Origin: Acanthaster planci
Lineage: Eukaryota; Echinodermata; Asteroidea; Valvatida; Acanthasteridae
Assembly: GCF_001949145.1 (NCBI RefSeq)
Contig: NW_019091363.1
Location: forward strand, 985,871 to 1,049,870
DNA length: 64,000 nt
Direction of reading: 5' to 3'
In this document: positions 12,501 through 24,100 of the stretch, piece after piece
Position numbering within the stretch: position 1 is the stretch's first letter
How the letters are laid out: the number at the start of each line of letters is the position of its first letter
Position numbers and translations under genes: made by a program
The notes under the pieces: model-generated
The model's input: only the letters and a program-made list of their open reading frames with translations
The model's database searches: none
Told to the model about the DNA's origin: nothing

Positions 12501-15500
12501 CACACTCCTTGTGAGGAGATAACAGCAATCAGTTTTCTTAGCTGGCAGGGCTTGAACACTAGAGGGGGTGGTGCATTTTTGTGGTGTGTCGGTAATAGCT
12601 GGAGGGTCCAGTCCACTAATTCAAGCCCCATTGAAACAAATGTAAAATCAGCATTGCTCAGGGCCCAATAACATGTATGCCAACACCCTTGAGGTTTCAG
12701 AAGCATAGATTAGATTATTTCATTGTCCCTAATCTTTCAATTTCTCTTCAATTGTTTGGCGGTTAACCAAATACACCTTTAACTATTCCCACAAAACAAT
12801 ATTATCCCCGAAAAGTTATTTTTCTGAAGACTGCTTGCAGCTGTTTTTCAAGTGGCAACCCTAACCTTTCTCGGGCTCTTAGGGCCATTTTCAACTGTAT
12901 GTTTTTAGCCATTCCGCTCTCAGATGAAATCCCAAAGACCCAGGGAATGGATCCTGGCAAGGATTTAGATAATCTCACCACTTTAGGGGCCAAGCAAAAG
13001 ATATATTGTGGGGACACTTTTAATGCTAATGAGCTGGCTAGAAATTATCACTTGAATTGGTAGACCGCACCCTAGGCTTAGCTTCAAGCATTCAGCTCTG
13101 CCTCCAGCTTGAGTGTAGAGAGTGGCATAGCCAGGCTCTTCTCAGTGGGGCAAGAGTTCCCCGGCATGAGTGTCAGTTGCAGTTCCGCCAAACAAGTTCA
13201 CCCTCAATACCCTGCGCTGAATGAAAACATTGTGGGTGTCCTTACACTTTCTGATAGTTTGAGGTGCTCTCATGCCATCAAAAGTAAAGTTGAAAAATCT
13301 TTGAAACATGCTAGAAGTTTGGGGTGAACATGTTCATCAAAGTGTCAGTGCCGGCAGATTTATAGGAAGTCTGAGATATGTGCAGACAATTAAGGTCAAG
13401 TTTCAGCAGACCACTCCCTTGCCTTGCTCTTTCCTTTCTTCAGTTTGCACATAGTCGCAAGTTTTAAAGTTCCTTAGAACTCAATTCACTCAGGTTAGCG
13501 GATCTGAAAAAAGTTTGGAATGTTGGCAGGAAAACTCTCTATTTCAGCCTACATGAAAATGTTTTGGGACTGAATTCAAAGCCATGATAATTGGTCGTTG
13601 TCAGTCACCCCACATAACGAACTCCCGCATAGACACCTGTCTTTCTTTCTGTATGTCCATACACAAGACCAAATTGTTGTGCACTAATTTTGACGCAGGT
13701 TAATTACAAGCTTTTCTTCTTCCCCGCACAGTTGCCCCTCTGTGCTTTGTGTACAGTGACCCCTACAAGTTGTACTACATCTTCCGTGAGATGTACACGC
13801 GGCACCTATTCAGACTACACACCATATCGTCTCACCCAGAGGTAGGATGGGTTACGATTAGATGTCCACAGAGAGTCCAATCTTAGACCAAACACTCAGT
13901 CTCTTAGCTACAGAGACCGAGACCGAGACCTGGCAATTATGTGAGGATACTCCACCTTGCGCTAGCAAGCTAATTGGGATGGTCAGACATTTTCTCCAAT
14001 AACCAGGAGATTGTATGGTGGAATCTCACCAGATAAGCTGGCTTATAAACCCATCAATGAAGGACAAAACTTCAATTGTAAAGCCATGTCCGAAAAAGAG
14101 GTTCTAGCACTACTGCTGTATGTGCTCTCAGTGTTGACCTACATATGTGCAACCAGCATTGACCAACCCTAGCTCTAGATTGCAAGATTCACACAGCCTA
14201 CAGCTTGTGTTTTCAATAACCACTGCAAAGTGTATTGCTTTTGGTGTCTCTGTTTATGCCAGGGTATCGTGTCCCTCTGTATCCTGTTTGAGAGTCTGCT
14301 CCAGTCCAGCCAACCGCAGCTTTTCTACCATCTCAGAGAAGTTGGTGCCCAGCCGTAAGTTCTGCCTGAAAGTTATGGGTGATGTGTGCCCTGGCCATTC
14401 TGGGGGTCGGAAATCTAGTTGTGTCATTAGTGAAGCAGGAGAAAAGTTTACTGGCCACTTCTTAAACATAGCAATCCCGGAACAAAGGTGTCTCCAGAAC
14501 CAACTTTGAAGGGGGAACAAATTTTTTTGGGGGGGGCAGAGATGGGGCAATAAAGTTTTGTTTTGTAATCTTTTGGGGGGTTTCTCTGGCGTGTGTGGCA
14601 AAGTGTTGGGAGTGTTTTGGTAGGAAAGGTAAGGAAATTAAATAGCAAAACTTAATATTAACAAAGGTGTGAAAATCCAGCTTTTTAGCTGATTTCAGCT
14701 TTTTTTAAGATGTTGATCCTCAATTTCAGCTTTTTTGACCTCCTGCTGTGTACAAACGTATGAGGACTTCTTACATTCCAACTTTTTGCTAGCTGTCTTC
14801 AGCTTTAATTTGAAGTGGCCACTCACACCCCTGTATTAAGTCTCTTGCTGTAATTATGGAAAAACTAACCCATGCAACTTGTGTCTTTCGTTGGTAAGCC
14901 CTGCCCCCACCCCTGGATCTGCCAATACCCTAAAAAGTTTCTGTCCAAAAGTGAAACACAAGCGCCAAAATATTTCTCCAACTTTCAGCAGATGGCACAG
15001 CCTAGGGTCTCCATCTTTGAACAAGAGATCCAGGCATTTTTCAAACCATTGATGTCCACAACCCAATACGAGCTTTCTTCAAAGTTTATTTCTGTGTTTT
15101 CTGTTGTTGGTTATATCCCTTCGCACCAGGCTGAGGATAGCCTTTAAGTGGATGATGCGAGCTTTCTCCGGCTACCTCGCCAGTGACCAGCTGTTACTTC
15201 TGTGGGATCGCATCTTGGCCTACGGGTCTCTGCAACTGCTGGCCGGTAAGACGAACTGGCCTCTTGTTTTTTCATGAACATCTTTGTATTGTACTATGCT
15301 TGATCTTGTTTGTGCATCTGGAAAGACCACTCGAGTACTGTTTGCTTTTTTGGCACCAAGGTTTGCCTGGGGAAGTAATGTGTTCATGATGAGACCCTGC
15401 AAAGTTAACTAGTTGGACAGGCAGGAAAATGATTAATTTGGTAATTTTGTTATCTTTGTCAGAATTTTAATACTGTAACAAGTCATTTACGTTAAAAAAC

Positions 15501-16411
15501 CCACCTTAAAAATATGGTGCCAGACTTGACAGAAAGTTTGAGGTTTGCCGTTAGTCCTTAAAGAGCCCAGGTAGACAGGATTGCTATGAAAACAGTCGAT
15601 CGTTTTCACCTTTGGGGTACAGACCCTGGTTTATAGACCTATTGTCCGAGTTGAAAAATCAGAATTTCAGAGGAAAGGTGCATCAGAATAGCTTCTCTCA
15701 TGTTGTGCTTTAGGGAATGTCAGAGCCTTCAATTAACTGTCAAATGATTCCTGGGGGTTCACTTTGGATAGTCAGAGGATCGTTAGTTCACCCTCGTGGG
15801 ACATTGATTGATGCCTAAAGGGCCAAAGTACCACCTGCATGTGTGGATCTGTCAAGCTTTCAGGATGGCGGCAAATTAGAGAGGGACTTTTATGTTTGGA
15901 GAATTGAAGCATTTTTCAGAATCTGAGCATATTTACACAAATTCATCTCTACTTTACCCTAAGGTTTCTGTAATGCCAGAGTCCCAGTGACACCTTTTGT
16001 GGTGGTTGAAGTTGGATCACATGTGGTTTTACTTTGTCAAGTTTCCAAGAATTCCGAGGGAGAATCTCACATTTGACCACTGAAATTTGTCTCTGTCAGT
16101 GTTAGTTTTGTTCTTCAGGGCTTCTACTCAAAAAGAGTGCCCGCTTGTGCTTTGTTATTATATTCTCTTGCCCGTCACTGTTGGATACGATTTGACGGAC
16201 AGACACCTAGGAATGAAACTACTGAAAGTGTCAAAATGGCCAGTATTGTTTATTTGTACTTGAAATCATAGTGGTAGCTGCAGCCATCTTTGCATTCCGA
16301 CGTGTCAACCTAATGGAGACATCATCGTTTGCCGCAGCTGATGCTGTCTTGGCCGACCTGACAACTCTCCAGATCATTCCACTCACACAGATCTTCATGT
16401 TTCCGACATAA
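6545..16411 (+). CDS. TBC1D19: TBC1D19-like Rab-GAP (TBC) domain protein, 3' seven exons
   Basis: Exons: 6545-6619, 9007-9154, 11349-11426, 13732-13841, 14263-14354, 15130-15245 and 16272-16411 (stop TAA 16409-16411). All introns are GT-AG, the phases join perfectly, and 252 residues are encoded. Landmarks in order are DKLYYEQLRSYVFQHDLLVD, the YFVFEDLLYQVL segment, a VEEYAVIYPPNGIIPFHGF block, YKLYYIFREMYTRH, GIVSLCILFESLLQSSQPQL, AFKWMMRAFSGYL-DQLLLLWDRIL, and a C-terminal NLMETSSFAAADAVLADL helix. This matches, from memory, the C-terminal half of vertebrate TBC1D19 (about 526 residues). TBC domains stimulate GTP hydrolysis by Rab GTPases in membrane traffic; TBC1D19's own Rab target is not established, and the usual arginine-finger motif is not obvious here. 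The N-terminal half is absent from the window or unresolved in 1-6544. Neighbour A is convergent, 1.7 kb away. Confidence 0.9.
8673..8790 (+). repeat. tRNA-derived SINE remnant
   Basis: A degraded polymerase III promoter is visible: an A-box-like TGGTTAGAGTTTG near 8677 and a B-box GGTTTGAATCC at 8709-8719. It is followed by TGTCCTTGGGCAAGCCACTT (8739-8758), a sequence found just after the tRNA-like head of many animal SINEs. It lies in the TBC1D19 intron between 6619 and 9007. It is a repeat rather than a functional tRNA, because the acceptor and anticodon stems do not form. Confidence 0.6.
10495..10526. repeat. Perfect 14-bp-stem hairpin
   Basis: GTTTGCGAGCAGCA is followed by a 4-base spacer and its exact inverted complement TGCTGCTCGCAAAC. 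It sits 13 bases before a second, longer perfect hairpin, inside the TBC1D19 intron between 9154 and 11349. Confidence 0.85.
10540..10585. repeat. Perfect 22-bp-stem hairpin with 2-base spacer
   Basis: The left arm at 10540-10561 (starts ATCAACGTGATTAAGC) is exactly complementary to the right arm at 10564-10585, with only GT between. A perfect 46-base near-palindrome is unstable in DNA and suggests recent formation. No open frame or known family is recognised around it. Confidence 0.9.
14655..14845. repeat. CAGCTTTTT-rich dispersed repeat, copy 1
   Basis: Several spaced repeats of (TT)TCAGCTTTTTT surround a core like CTGTGTACAAACGTATGAG. The same arrangement recurs at about 48088-48258 near CTGTGTACAAAAGTATAG. 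It lies in the TBC1D19 intron between 14354 and 15130. Family unknown. Confidence 0.55.
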
Positions 16412-17008
16412 TCCTTTCCAATTTCACCGGAAAATTGTAAAGGGGAGGGGTTAGTATCCATTTTGCCTAATATTCCCGAGGCCAAGGCTAATGTCAGTTT
16501 TAGAGAACTCTCAAAGAGGTCCTGTTTTGTTTGTACGGGAAAACAGTGTCAGCTGTATATTTTTAAAATGGGCCAAACTGTAAATTAGACCAGCATGACA
16601 GTGAGGTACTATCTCGTTTCACTATTTCAACCCAACAACTTTTTCCATTTTTTGAAACATTCCACCAAACTGAACAAACCTAGAATTCACTGTTGAAGTT
16701 GAATTTCTTACTTACAAAAAGTCCTATTCACTTCTGGACTAGTTTAATATTTGATTAAGAGTATTACAATAATCGTTTCATTAGAATCAGACAGATCAGT
16801 TTGTTGTACGCCATAATTTAATTGTCTTTGGTCCCTAGAAACTTCTGACACATAAAGATACATATTGCAGGTGCTTATTTACAATTCTTCAACAGCCTCT
16901 TTAACTGGCAACATAGAAACTATTGCCAACTAATCATAATGTATATAAAACAGCTTTTGTCTGGAAAATGTATAGTGTACACATTTTACGCATGGATTGA
17001 TTTGTGAA

Positions 17009-17014
17009 AATAAA
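17009..17014 (+). promoter_or_regulatory. Candidate polyadenylation signal (TBC1D19)
   Basis: The canonical hexamer AATAAA lies about 600 bases after the TBC1D19 stop and is the first such hexamer downstream on this strand that I found. A second lies at 17816-17821. Which is used cannot be told from sequence. Confidence 0.4.
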
Positions 17015-17320
17015 ACCAATTTGTTATTCACTCTGTGCGTGAATCACAACAAAATCAGTGGATTCAAAAGTTGGGATACATGTCGTATGATTATGTAATT
17101 TTTGTCACACTGTAAATATAACTTAAGTTTCAACATATCATCAGATCCTTTGATATTTGTCTTTCCTTGCTTTATAAAGGCTAGCTCATACTTCAGGGAA
17201 TGTTCAAGTTAAGGGAATATGACAACATACTTTTGCAACAAAATTCACTTGAGTTGAAATGTTCAACTTTTGCAAATTTGCAGTGCGAATGTTTGATCTG
17301 ATGTGACAAACTGAGTCTTC

Positions 17321-17326
17321 TTTATT
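17321..17326 (-). promoter_or_regulatory. Candidate polyadenylation signal (gene A)
   Basis: TTTATT on the + strand reads AATAAA on the - strand, about 790 bases beyond the gene A stop codon. If used, the gene A 3' UTR would include the family 3 MITE at 17879-18037. Confidence 0.3.
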
Positions 17327-17878
17327 TTCACACTAAGTGTGAATGCTTTGTACTACTTGACCCAGATCTGCATGCATCTGTGTAAAGGATTGTGTTGGTG
17401 TGCACTTGTTATTTTCAAAGTTTTTTTGCGAGAGAGAAGTATATTTCCTGAAAAATCTTTTTTAAAAAAATTTTGAAGATAATTTGTCTGTTTTGGAAGG
17501 CTGGGATATAGTGATGCAGGGCTATTGATCTACATCAATAAAAAAAACTTTTCCTAGGCAAGTTATAAAATGTAAGCAAGATATTGTGATATTCTAAGCA
17601 GTGCGATACTGTTAGCCAGCTGAATACATCATGCACAAGGCAATTTGTTCTCACTATGCTAAGCATGTATGTTTTTGCTTTAAGCGAACATGCTTGGATA
17701 TGTATGCCTCACTAAAGACTCATTGGGCAATATTAGAAACCATTGCTGTGGGGGGTACCTGTGTCAAGCTCATTGGCAGGTGCGTGATGTGCATACGTTA
17801 CATGCCTCTCTGACCAATAAAGTGCTGTGACTTGCAAAAAGGTGCATGCACTGCATGTGATAAAGAACATCCGTGTTA

Positions 17879-18037
17879 AGGTTGGTTCATACTTCCTGCG
17901 AAAGCGAACATAGATGTGAATTGGTGATGGCAGAGGAAATATTCGCGCAGCGAATTTGCAATGTTGAACACATTTCAGTTTTTTTGCGACGTCAAATTCA
18001 CTTTGCCTTCACATTGGCCTGTAGTATGAACCCGCCT
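17879..18037. mobile_element. MITE family 3, copy 1 (TTA target duplication)
   Basis: The left end AGGTTGGTTCATACT and right end AGTATGAACCCGCCT are imperfect inverted repeats, flanked by TTA at 17876-17878 and 18038-18040. A TTA/TAA duplication is typical of PIF/Harbinger-type elements. It lies only about 80 bases beyond the gene A stop codon, so probably within that transcript's 3' UTR. A relative is at 40616-40742. Confidence 0.7.
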
Positions 18038-18114
18038 TTAGAGTGGTGCCCCTGCCATCGTGGTGTCTCCTTAATGCTTCTCGGAGGAGTTGTCACCAGT
18101 CAGCACCACAGCTG

Positions 18115-21100
18115 TCATCGTGGGGCTGAAGATATCCTCTGCAAAGTCTTCTCTACCTCCACCACTTTGAATCGCTCCCACTGCGAGGTCACGTCCAGGT
18201 CATCCAAGCACTCGTCTTGGGTAGGGTACGGCTCATACTAAAACAGACAAAAATATGTATATTTTCAAGTCTATTGTAAGTTAGTCTATTGTAAGTTAGT
18301 CTTGTGTATGTAAAACACACTTCCCAAAAAAGTACTATTCTCTGAATAGGATGAAGACTTTTTTTACAAATGTAACAAAAGTTTTGGTAAATTTTTTTTG
18401 TTTTGTCTTGTTATTTCAATGGCGAATAAATTTCAAAGTGAACGAGTTCCCTTTTTCCCCATTCATGTGGTAGGTGCCAAGTCTGAGATGATTTAGTTTT
18501 GGGAAAAAAAAGGCCTTGGCACCCCAAACTCAAAAAAAAAAAATAATAAAAAGACAGAACAATTCCAGATATTGGGACCCTAAGAATTTGCTCTTTCTAA
18601 TGGCCGTTTTTGAATTTTTTTTTTGCCATTTTTTTGTGTCGCTGTCACATCTGACGTATGATTTTGTAAGTTCAGAACACATTTTCTATTTCCAAGAGTG
18701 ACGAATTAATGCAAATTACCTGCCAAACAAATAGTAATAGTTTGAAATCAATACCGGGAACATTTCCATGTCAAATAACAAAGGTCAGATGTAATGGGGT
18801 CACAAGAATGTCACACTTTTGGAAGACTAATTTTTGGAATTAACCATATCACAACACCCTTATGGGAAGTACACTGTATTTGCAACTGGGCCAATTAAAT
18901 CAGCCACTGGCACTCATAGTGCTTGAGAAATTGTCTTCATGTAAAATGAATTTGCCTCCAAGTTAAGCGCAAGTCTGTATGCTATGCTCACCCTCATCTC
19001 AATCTGTGTGAAGACCCTCTCATCTGCATATTTGAGGAAGAATGTCTTGTTGATCCGAATGGCTTCTGCCCCTTGACTCACCTATAGATATGAAAAACAG
19101 TTTATGTTTAAAATACAGAACAATAATCAGTTCGGGCTGGCTCAGCTGAACCCAAACAACCGTTCAGGGGAACCTCTTGTTTTGTTTTGGGCGAGGGAAA
19201 GGGATCAAGAGATTGAAATGAAATGTATGTTAAATTATATAACCTGGTTAAAGCAAAGTGCAAAATGTCAGTGTAATACACGCCCAAGTGATTTTCTTTG
19301 TTTTATGTTGTCCAGTGTCTGGCTACATGGTTCATGCATACACATTACTTGTACCTAAATTAGCAAAAATGTATGCTATGAGGTAATCTCGAACCCAGGG
19401 CAAGTGTTAGCAGCGAGTATAGTCAACTATGATTTGACCACCATCACCCAAACGATGAACGGTTTGGACCAAAAGTCAGCCAGTTGCAACCAGGCCCTCA
19501 GGCATGGACTCATCGCTGGCTGTCAATAGTTGCTTTCATTATAAAAGTGCGAGGGGACATGACTGAAATGAAATTTATTGTATGAAATGGTAGAGACTGT
19601 GAATGCAAACCGATGGCAGAACATGACCGACAACTGGTTTTGCAAAAGAGTTCAACTGTGCTTGTTTGAGTGGCATCTATTGCCTGTACACATTTGTTGG
19701 AGGCCATCAACTGGTTGTGGAACCATAATTCATGCCTGGACTTGCCCCCAAATTTAACGTCAAATAAACTCTTTACTTAGGAAAGAGAAGTAGATTATCC
19801 AGGAAATTGCGATATCGCAAAATGCACAAAAACTTACCAAGCTCACACTTGTTTCTTTAAATGAGGGCAAAACAGTCAGCATTCCCTACAGTGATAGCAA
19901 GTAAATTGGAAATAAAAACCTTTCACTATTCTGTTGACGTCCACGTTGGACTCAGACTTTTTATCACAGAAGACTAAAAAGAAAAAATAATCCATGATGG
20001 AAACTGAAAATTATGGGTAACTATACTTTAAGCAGAAATCTGATCTTATCTAGCTACAAGTGTTTTAGAAAAGGAATTATCAATGGAGAAAACTGATAGT
20101 GGTTCTCCAATCTCTGCAGTTTGTTCAATGAAACAACAACGTCAGTGCTCTCTATCTGTCTATTCTTCTATATGTTAATGTTGGTACTCCCCAAGCAGGA
20201 GCAATAAACTAAATTGTAGCTTTTTATGAACGTTCTAAGGATGAATACGGTGTATTAATATTAAACTGGCACTGGCAAATTCTTGTCTAAGTTTCATTTT
20301 CGTCTCTGGCTTTGTCTGATTCCCCCCCTCCCCTCATGTTTTGCTTGAGACGCAGAAATGTATACTGTCAACCTAAAGGTGAAAGTAGTTTTATTTAGTT
20401 TGAACAGTTGACAAGCAGTTTCATTTGTTGAAGACAAAACCTGAGAAGGACAAGTACTTGAGATTTGGAAAACATCCAAACCCTGTTATGTACTCACAAA
20501 GACATCACCTGCCTCCAGCTCAGCGACACGCACACAGTACGGTATGTCAAGCTCGCTACCACGCTTGATGCAGCCATTGAGTCCACTGCTCTCCAGCAGC
20601 TTCCGAGGTTTCTGCAAAGCAATAACAATTCCTCAGGAATTGTAGCAGCTATGAATTGAATAAGAGAATTGGTTTGGATGCCGCCGGACACGATGAAAGC
20701 CAAACTTTGCTCTTTATGTGGAATAGGGTGATGTAGTAGCAATTCCCACACACAGTGATGCATGCATGGATTTAACCAAGAAATTAACTAATTTAAAATC
20801 AAGCAGTGCAGAGAAAATTGCTCTTGAGAATGAGCAGACTGCCACACGGAGGCCGCCATGCAAGGTGCTAACTTGGAAGCAAAACGTCCATTCCACTTGC
20901 TGCGTGGTTGTTGAGCAGTGTCCCAAGGAATGTGATGCGTGGATGCAGTTTGGTGGATGAATCAATGGATGAAATGGAATCATGCAAAATGAAGGCACAA
21001 ACCGGTTGGTGCCACACTGATTAGTGCCATGAGAGATCAAAAGAAACAGGGTACCTTGCCCAGAGACTACCAGAGGTCAAGAGAAGAAAACAAATGGAGA

Positions 21101-24100
21101 AAGAACAAAAAAAACAGGACCTGAGAGGTTAGTCTATGCTACTCAAAAACAAAGCAAAACTCTATGTTTGAAATACATCTGGGAACCCAAGAAATCACCA
21201 GTGCCTTGACACTGGTGGAGATCATTTGAGGAAGTTTGAAAGATGTGTGTAAAGTAGGGAAGGTGACTGGGATTACTGTTGTCTCAAATGTACTTGGCAT
21301 CTTGCATGTTTTTTTTTGCCATGAAAAAAAATCCTATAAAGTTCAGACTACTGAAGATTATGTACAAGGCAATTTTTACATTTTTACCCCAGATTTGTTG
21401 ATGACCGTAAAGACTATGATTGAAAGACATCCGCATAGAACTGGAAGAACTTCGCAAAAAAAAAATATCCTGTGGTCAAAGGAATGGCAGACTTTTTCTC
21501 TTGAATTGCTGCAGAACACTATTTATAGATTGGCCTTTGACCTACCTCAGTCCACATGCCTGGTTGGAGGTTGCGTCTTCTTTCCATGACATTGTCCGAG
21601 ATACCAGATATGGGAGTCCTCTGCTTGAAGCCACTATCGGCACTCTGAGGTTTTGGTGTCGTCAGAAAAGTTGCTGTGAAGGGAAAGATGAATTGTGCTT
21701 GAAAAACAGGTCTCTTAGCCACTAATTGCAAGTAGTTTTAGGACTTCGGCTGGATATAACATGTCCATGTTTGTAAGCCGCTAGGTAGCAGCCACAGTCA
21801 TTTCCCATAGACGCATGTGTCACTGGTGGCCACAGCTAGCTGATCCAGACAAGACCATATCATTTGTGATGGACAACTTCTCTGGTTCACAGATTGTGAG
21901 CCAGCCACATAACTTAAAAGTACAATGGGAGAAAGAGCTAGGATCCCTAATTTTGTTTGTTTAAATGACCTAGTTGTGGCCAGTAGTAACACACATCTAC
22001 ATGTACGTGGGAGACTGTGTTAGCTACATTGTACTGGTTACTGGCTCCTGCAGCCACAAAGTTATTTCTGTCACAACCATAGCTTTCACAGCCTTAACAT
22101 GCTTAATCTCCTCTCTATCCACCCTTGAGGGGAGTTTACTCACAGAGTCCATGTACATGCATCTGAACTGTGGGCACCATTCTATTCTCGAAAGGGGCCG
22201 GGGGCTTGGACCATCAAGGAGCAGAAAACCTGAAGGTTTCTGAGTTTAGATCAAGATACAACTTTTAAAAAAAGTGGGCCCCTTCCACAAGTTTCCTGTA
22301 CCCATGGCTTGGGCCTGGCTGTCAGTTTCAGTGCAGCATTCTGATCATCAACACACATTGACAAATGCTGGAACTTGGTAACAGCCAATTAACTGACAAC
22401 AGTCTAAAAATAGACGAAGCACAGTGGCACCAGTTACTTCGTCTACCACCAAGCCTACCTTTTCCACCCAAAGGTGAGCTAGCTGAGTCTTGGGGTGTCC
22501 TTATCTGAGGTATGGTCTTCTTCTTGTTGGCTCCAGGCCTCTTAATCTGGTGTATTTGGCTCATCTCTATGGCACCCATGGCCTTCTTGTATTCCTTGTA
22601 GTTCTTCTTTGAGGGATCAAAAGCACAGACCCCTGGTACCAGACGCTTCAGAACATCACAGGTACCCTGCAGGTGAAATGTAAATTTGTGTCTTCTAAAT
22701 GTAAAGTTGCGGGGTACTGAATACATAAATTACCTATAAAATTTTGCCCCTGAAAACTGGTCCCAACAGTTACAATACTAAAGCATGCCTTATAGGGGGA
22801 ATAACTGGTTAACAGTTGTTGGTACTTCCAAAAAGCATCGCACGCTTGTCCATGCATGTTGATATTGTCACAGTGCAGTTTACTTGGGATTCCTTATTCA
22901 AATCAACAAAAATACATGTAAACTCACACCCATTTTAAAATTATTCCATAACCTGCTTCCCAAGATCAATCCTCCCCCTAAGTTCACCTCTTATTTTCCC
23001 AGATCCAACCTCCAACTGGAACTTCCACACCCCCCAATCCATCCTCCATCCCCCAAAGTCCTTCTTCCACTACCCACCTGCAACTCTCTTAGATCTAATC
23101 TCCCTTTTGTCGTCCATCAACTCTCCCCCTCCATATCCACCCACCCTGATCCACAGATTCTTTCCACCCTCCCACCTCTGTGGTCTGAAGTAAACATTAA
23201 AAAACTCTTTCAAATCTTTAAGTTTTAAGAGTGACCAAATAACAACCAAAACGACTACACTTACTGACTTGACCACGTATATCCAGTCATTTGTGTTACT
23301 GTCAGGAACAATAACCTGGCCTGGTCTGAAAAGTGAAAGAATCGCAAAGCAGAAAATCTCACAGTAACCAAACATTATTTTATTTGAAACAGAGACTAGA
23401 CAGACAGAAAGTAAACAACAACTCATTCCTTTTTGTCAGCAACTGCATTCAGCTTAATACGTGTTTGCATATCCTTGCTAAAGATTGTCAGATGTTTTCT
23501 TTCAATTCATCGATCACAGATTCCCATAACAAAGCTGTCATAAAGGATAATTTGCAGTTGTATCACAATCAGGATTTCCACCATACGCTCCTGCTCAAAT
23601 GCATTACCATCACACGAGGACACTACATGCACCTGCTAATTTACACCAGTGAAAACCTTTCTCTTAAACTGTGCCCCATAAACAGATGAGGACATATAAT
23701 CATCTATTACTGTGTACTTGTGAAGCATACTACTGTTCCATTCCTTTGGTTTTATTCCTGAGACCGAAACCTTTCTTTACATGTCCTATATAAGGGTTGT
23801 ACACAAAGACTGCTCGGACTCAGGTCGGTAGCACTGTTCATTCAGGTAACCTTTCTTGCAAGTCACAGTCACAGAGGATAACCAGCCCCAGTGCATGTGT
23901 CCTCCATTTGCTCTCCAGAGTCTGTCACACTACTAAATCTACATTTTCATCTTCTGCATAGAGACCACCACAACTTTTAATGCTGTCAGACATTACCTGT
24001 AGTTCTGAATGCCCCAGTTGACGGGAGAATCCAGGAGTTTACCAAGACCACTCCACATCTGGAAAACTGGTATTGTCCTGAGTGGGCCAAAAATAACAGC

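Larger units (their letters stand above)
16412..18114. other. Intergenic region between convergent TBC1D19 and gene A
   Basis: This contains the 3' UTRs of both convergent genes: a + strand AATAAA at 17009-17014 for TBC1D19 and a - strand AATAAA at 17321-17326 for gene A. It also contains a possible degraded family 3 MITE (about 17177-17305) and a complete family 3 MITE (17879-18037). No further coding region was recognised. Confidence 0.6.

Noticed and set aside
19927-19973. A 47-nt version of the gene A exon starting after ctttttag
   Set aside because: It puts the frame out of phase with exons 20611-20498 and 19081-18992. The internal acceptor aaaaag|TCTGAG gives a 30-nt in-phase exon aligned with B and C.
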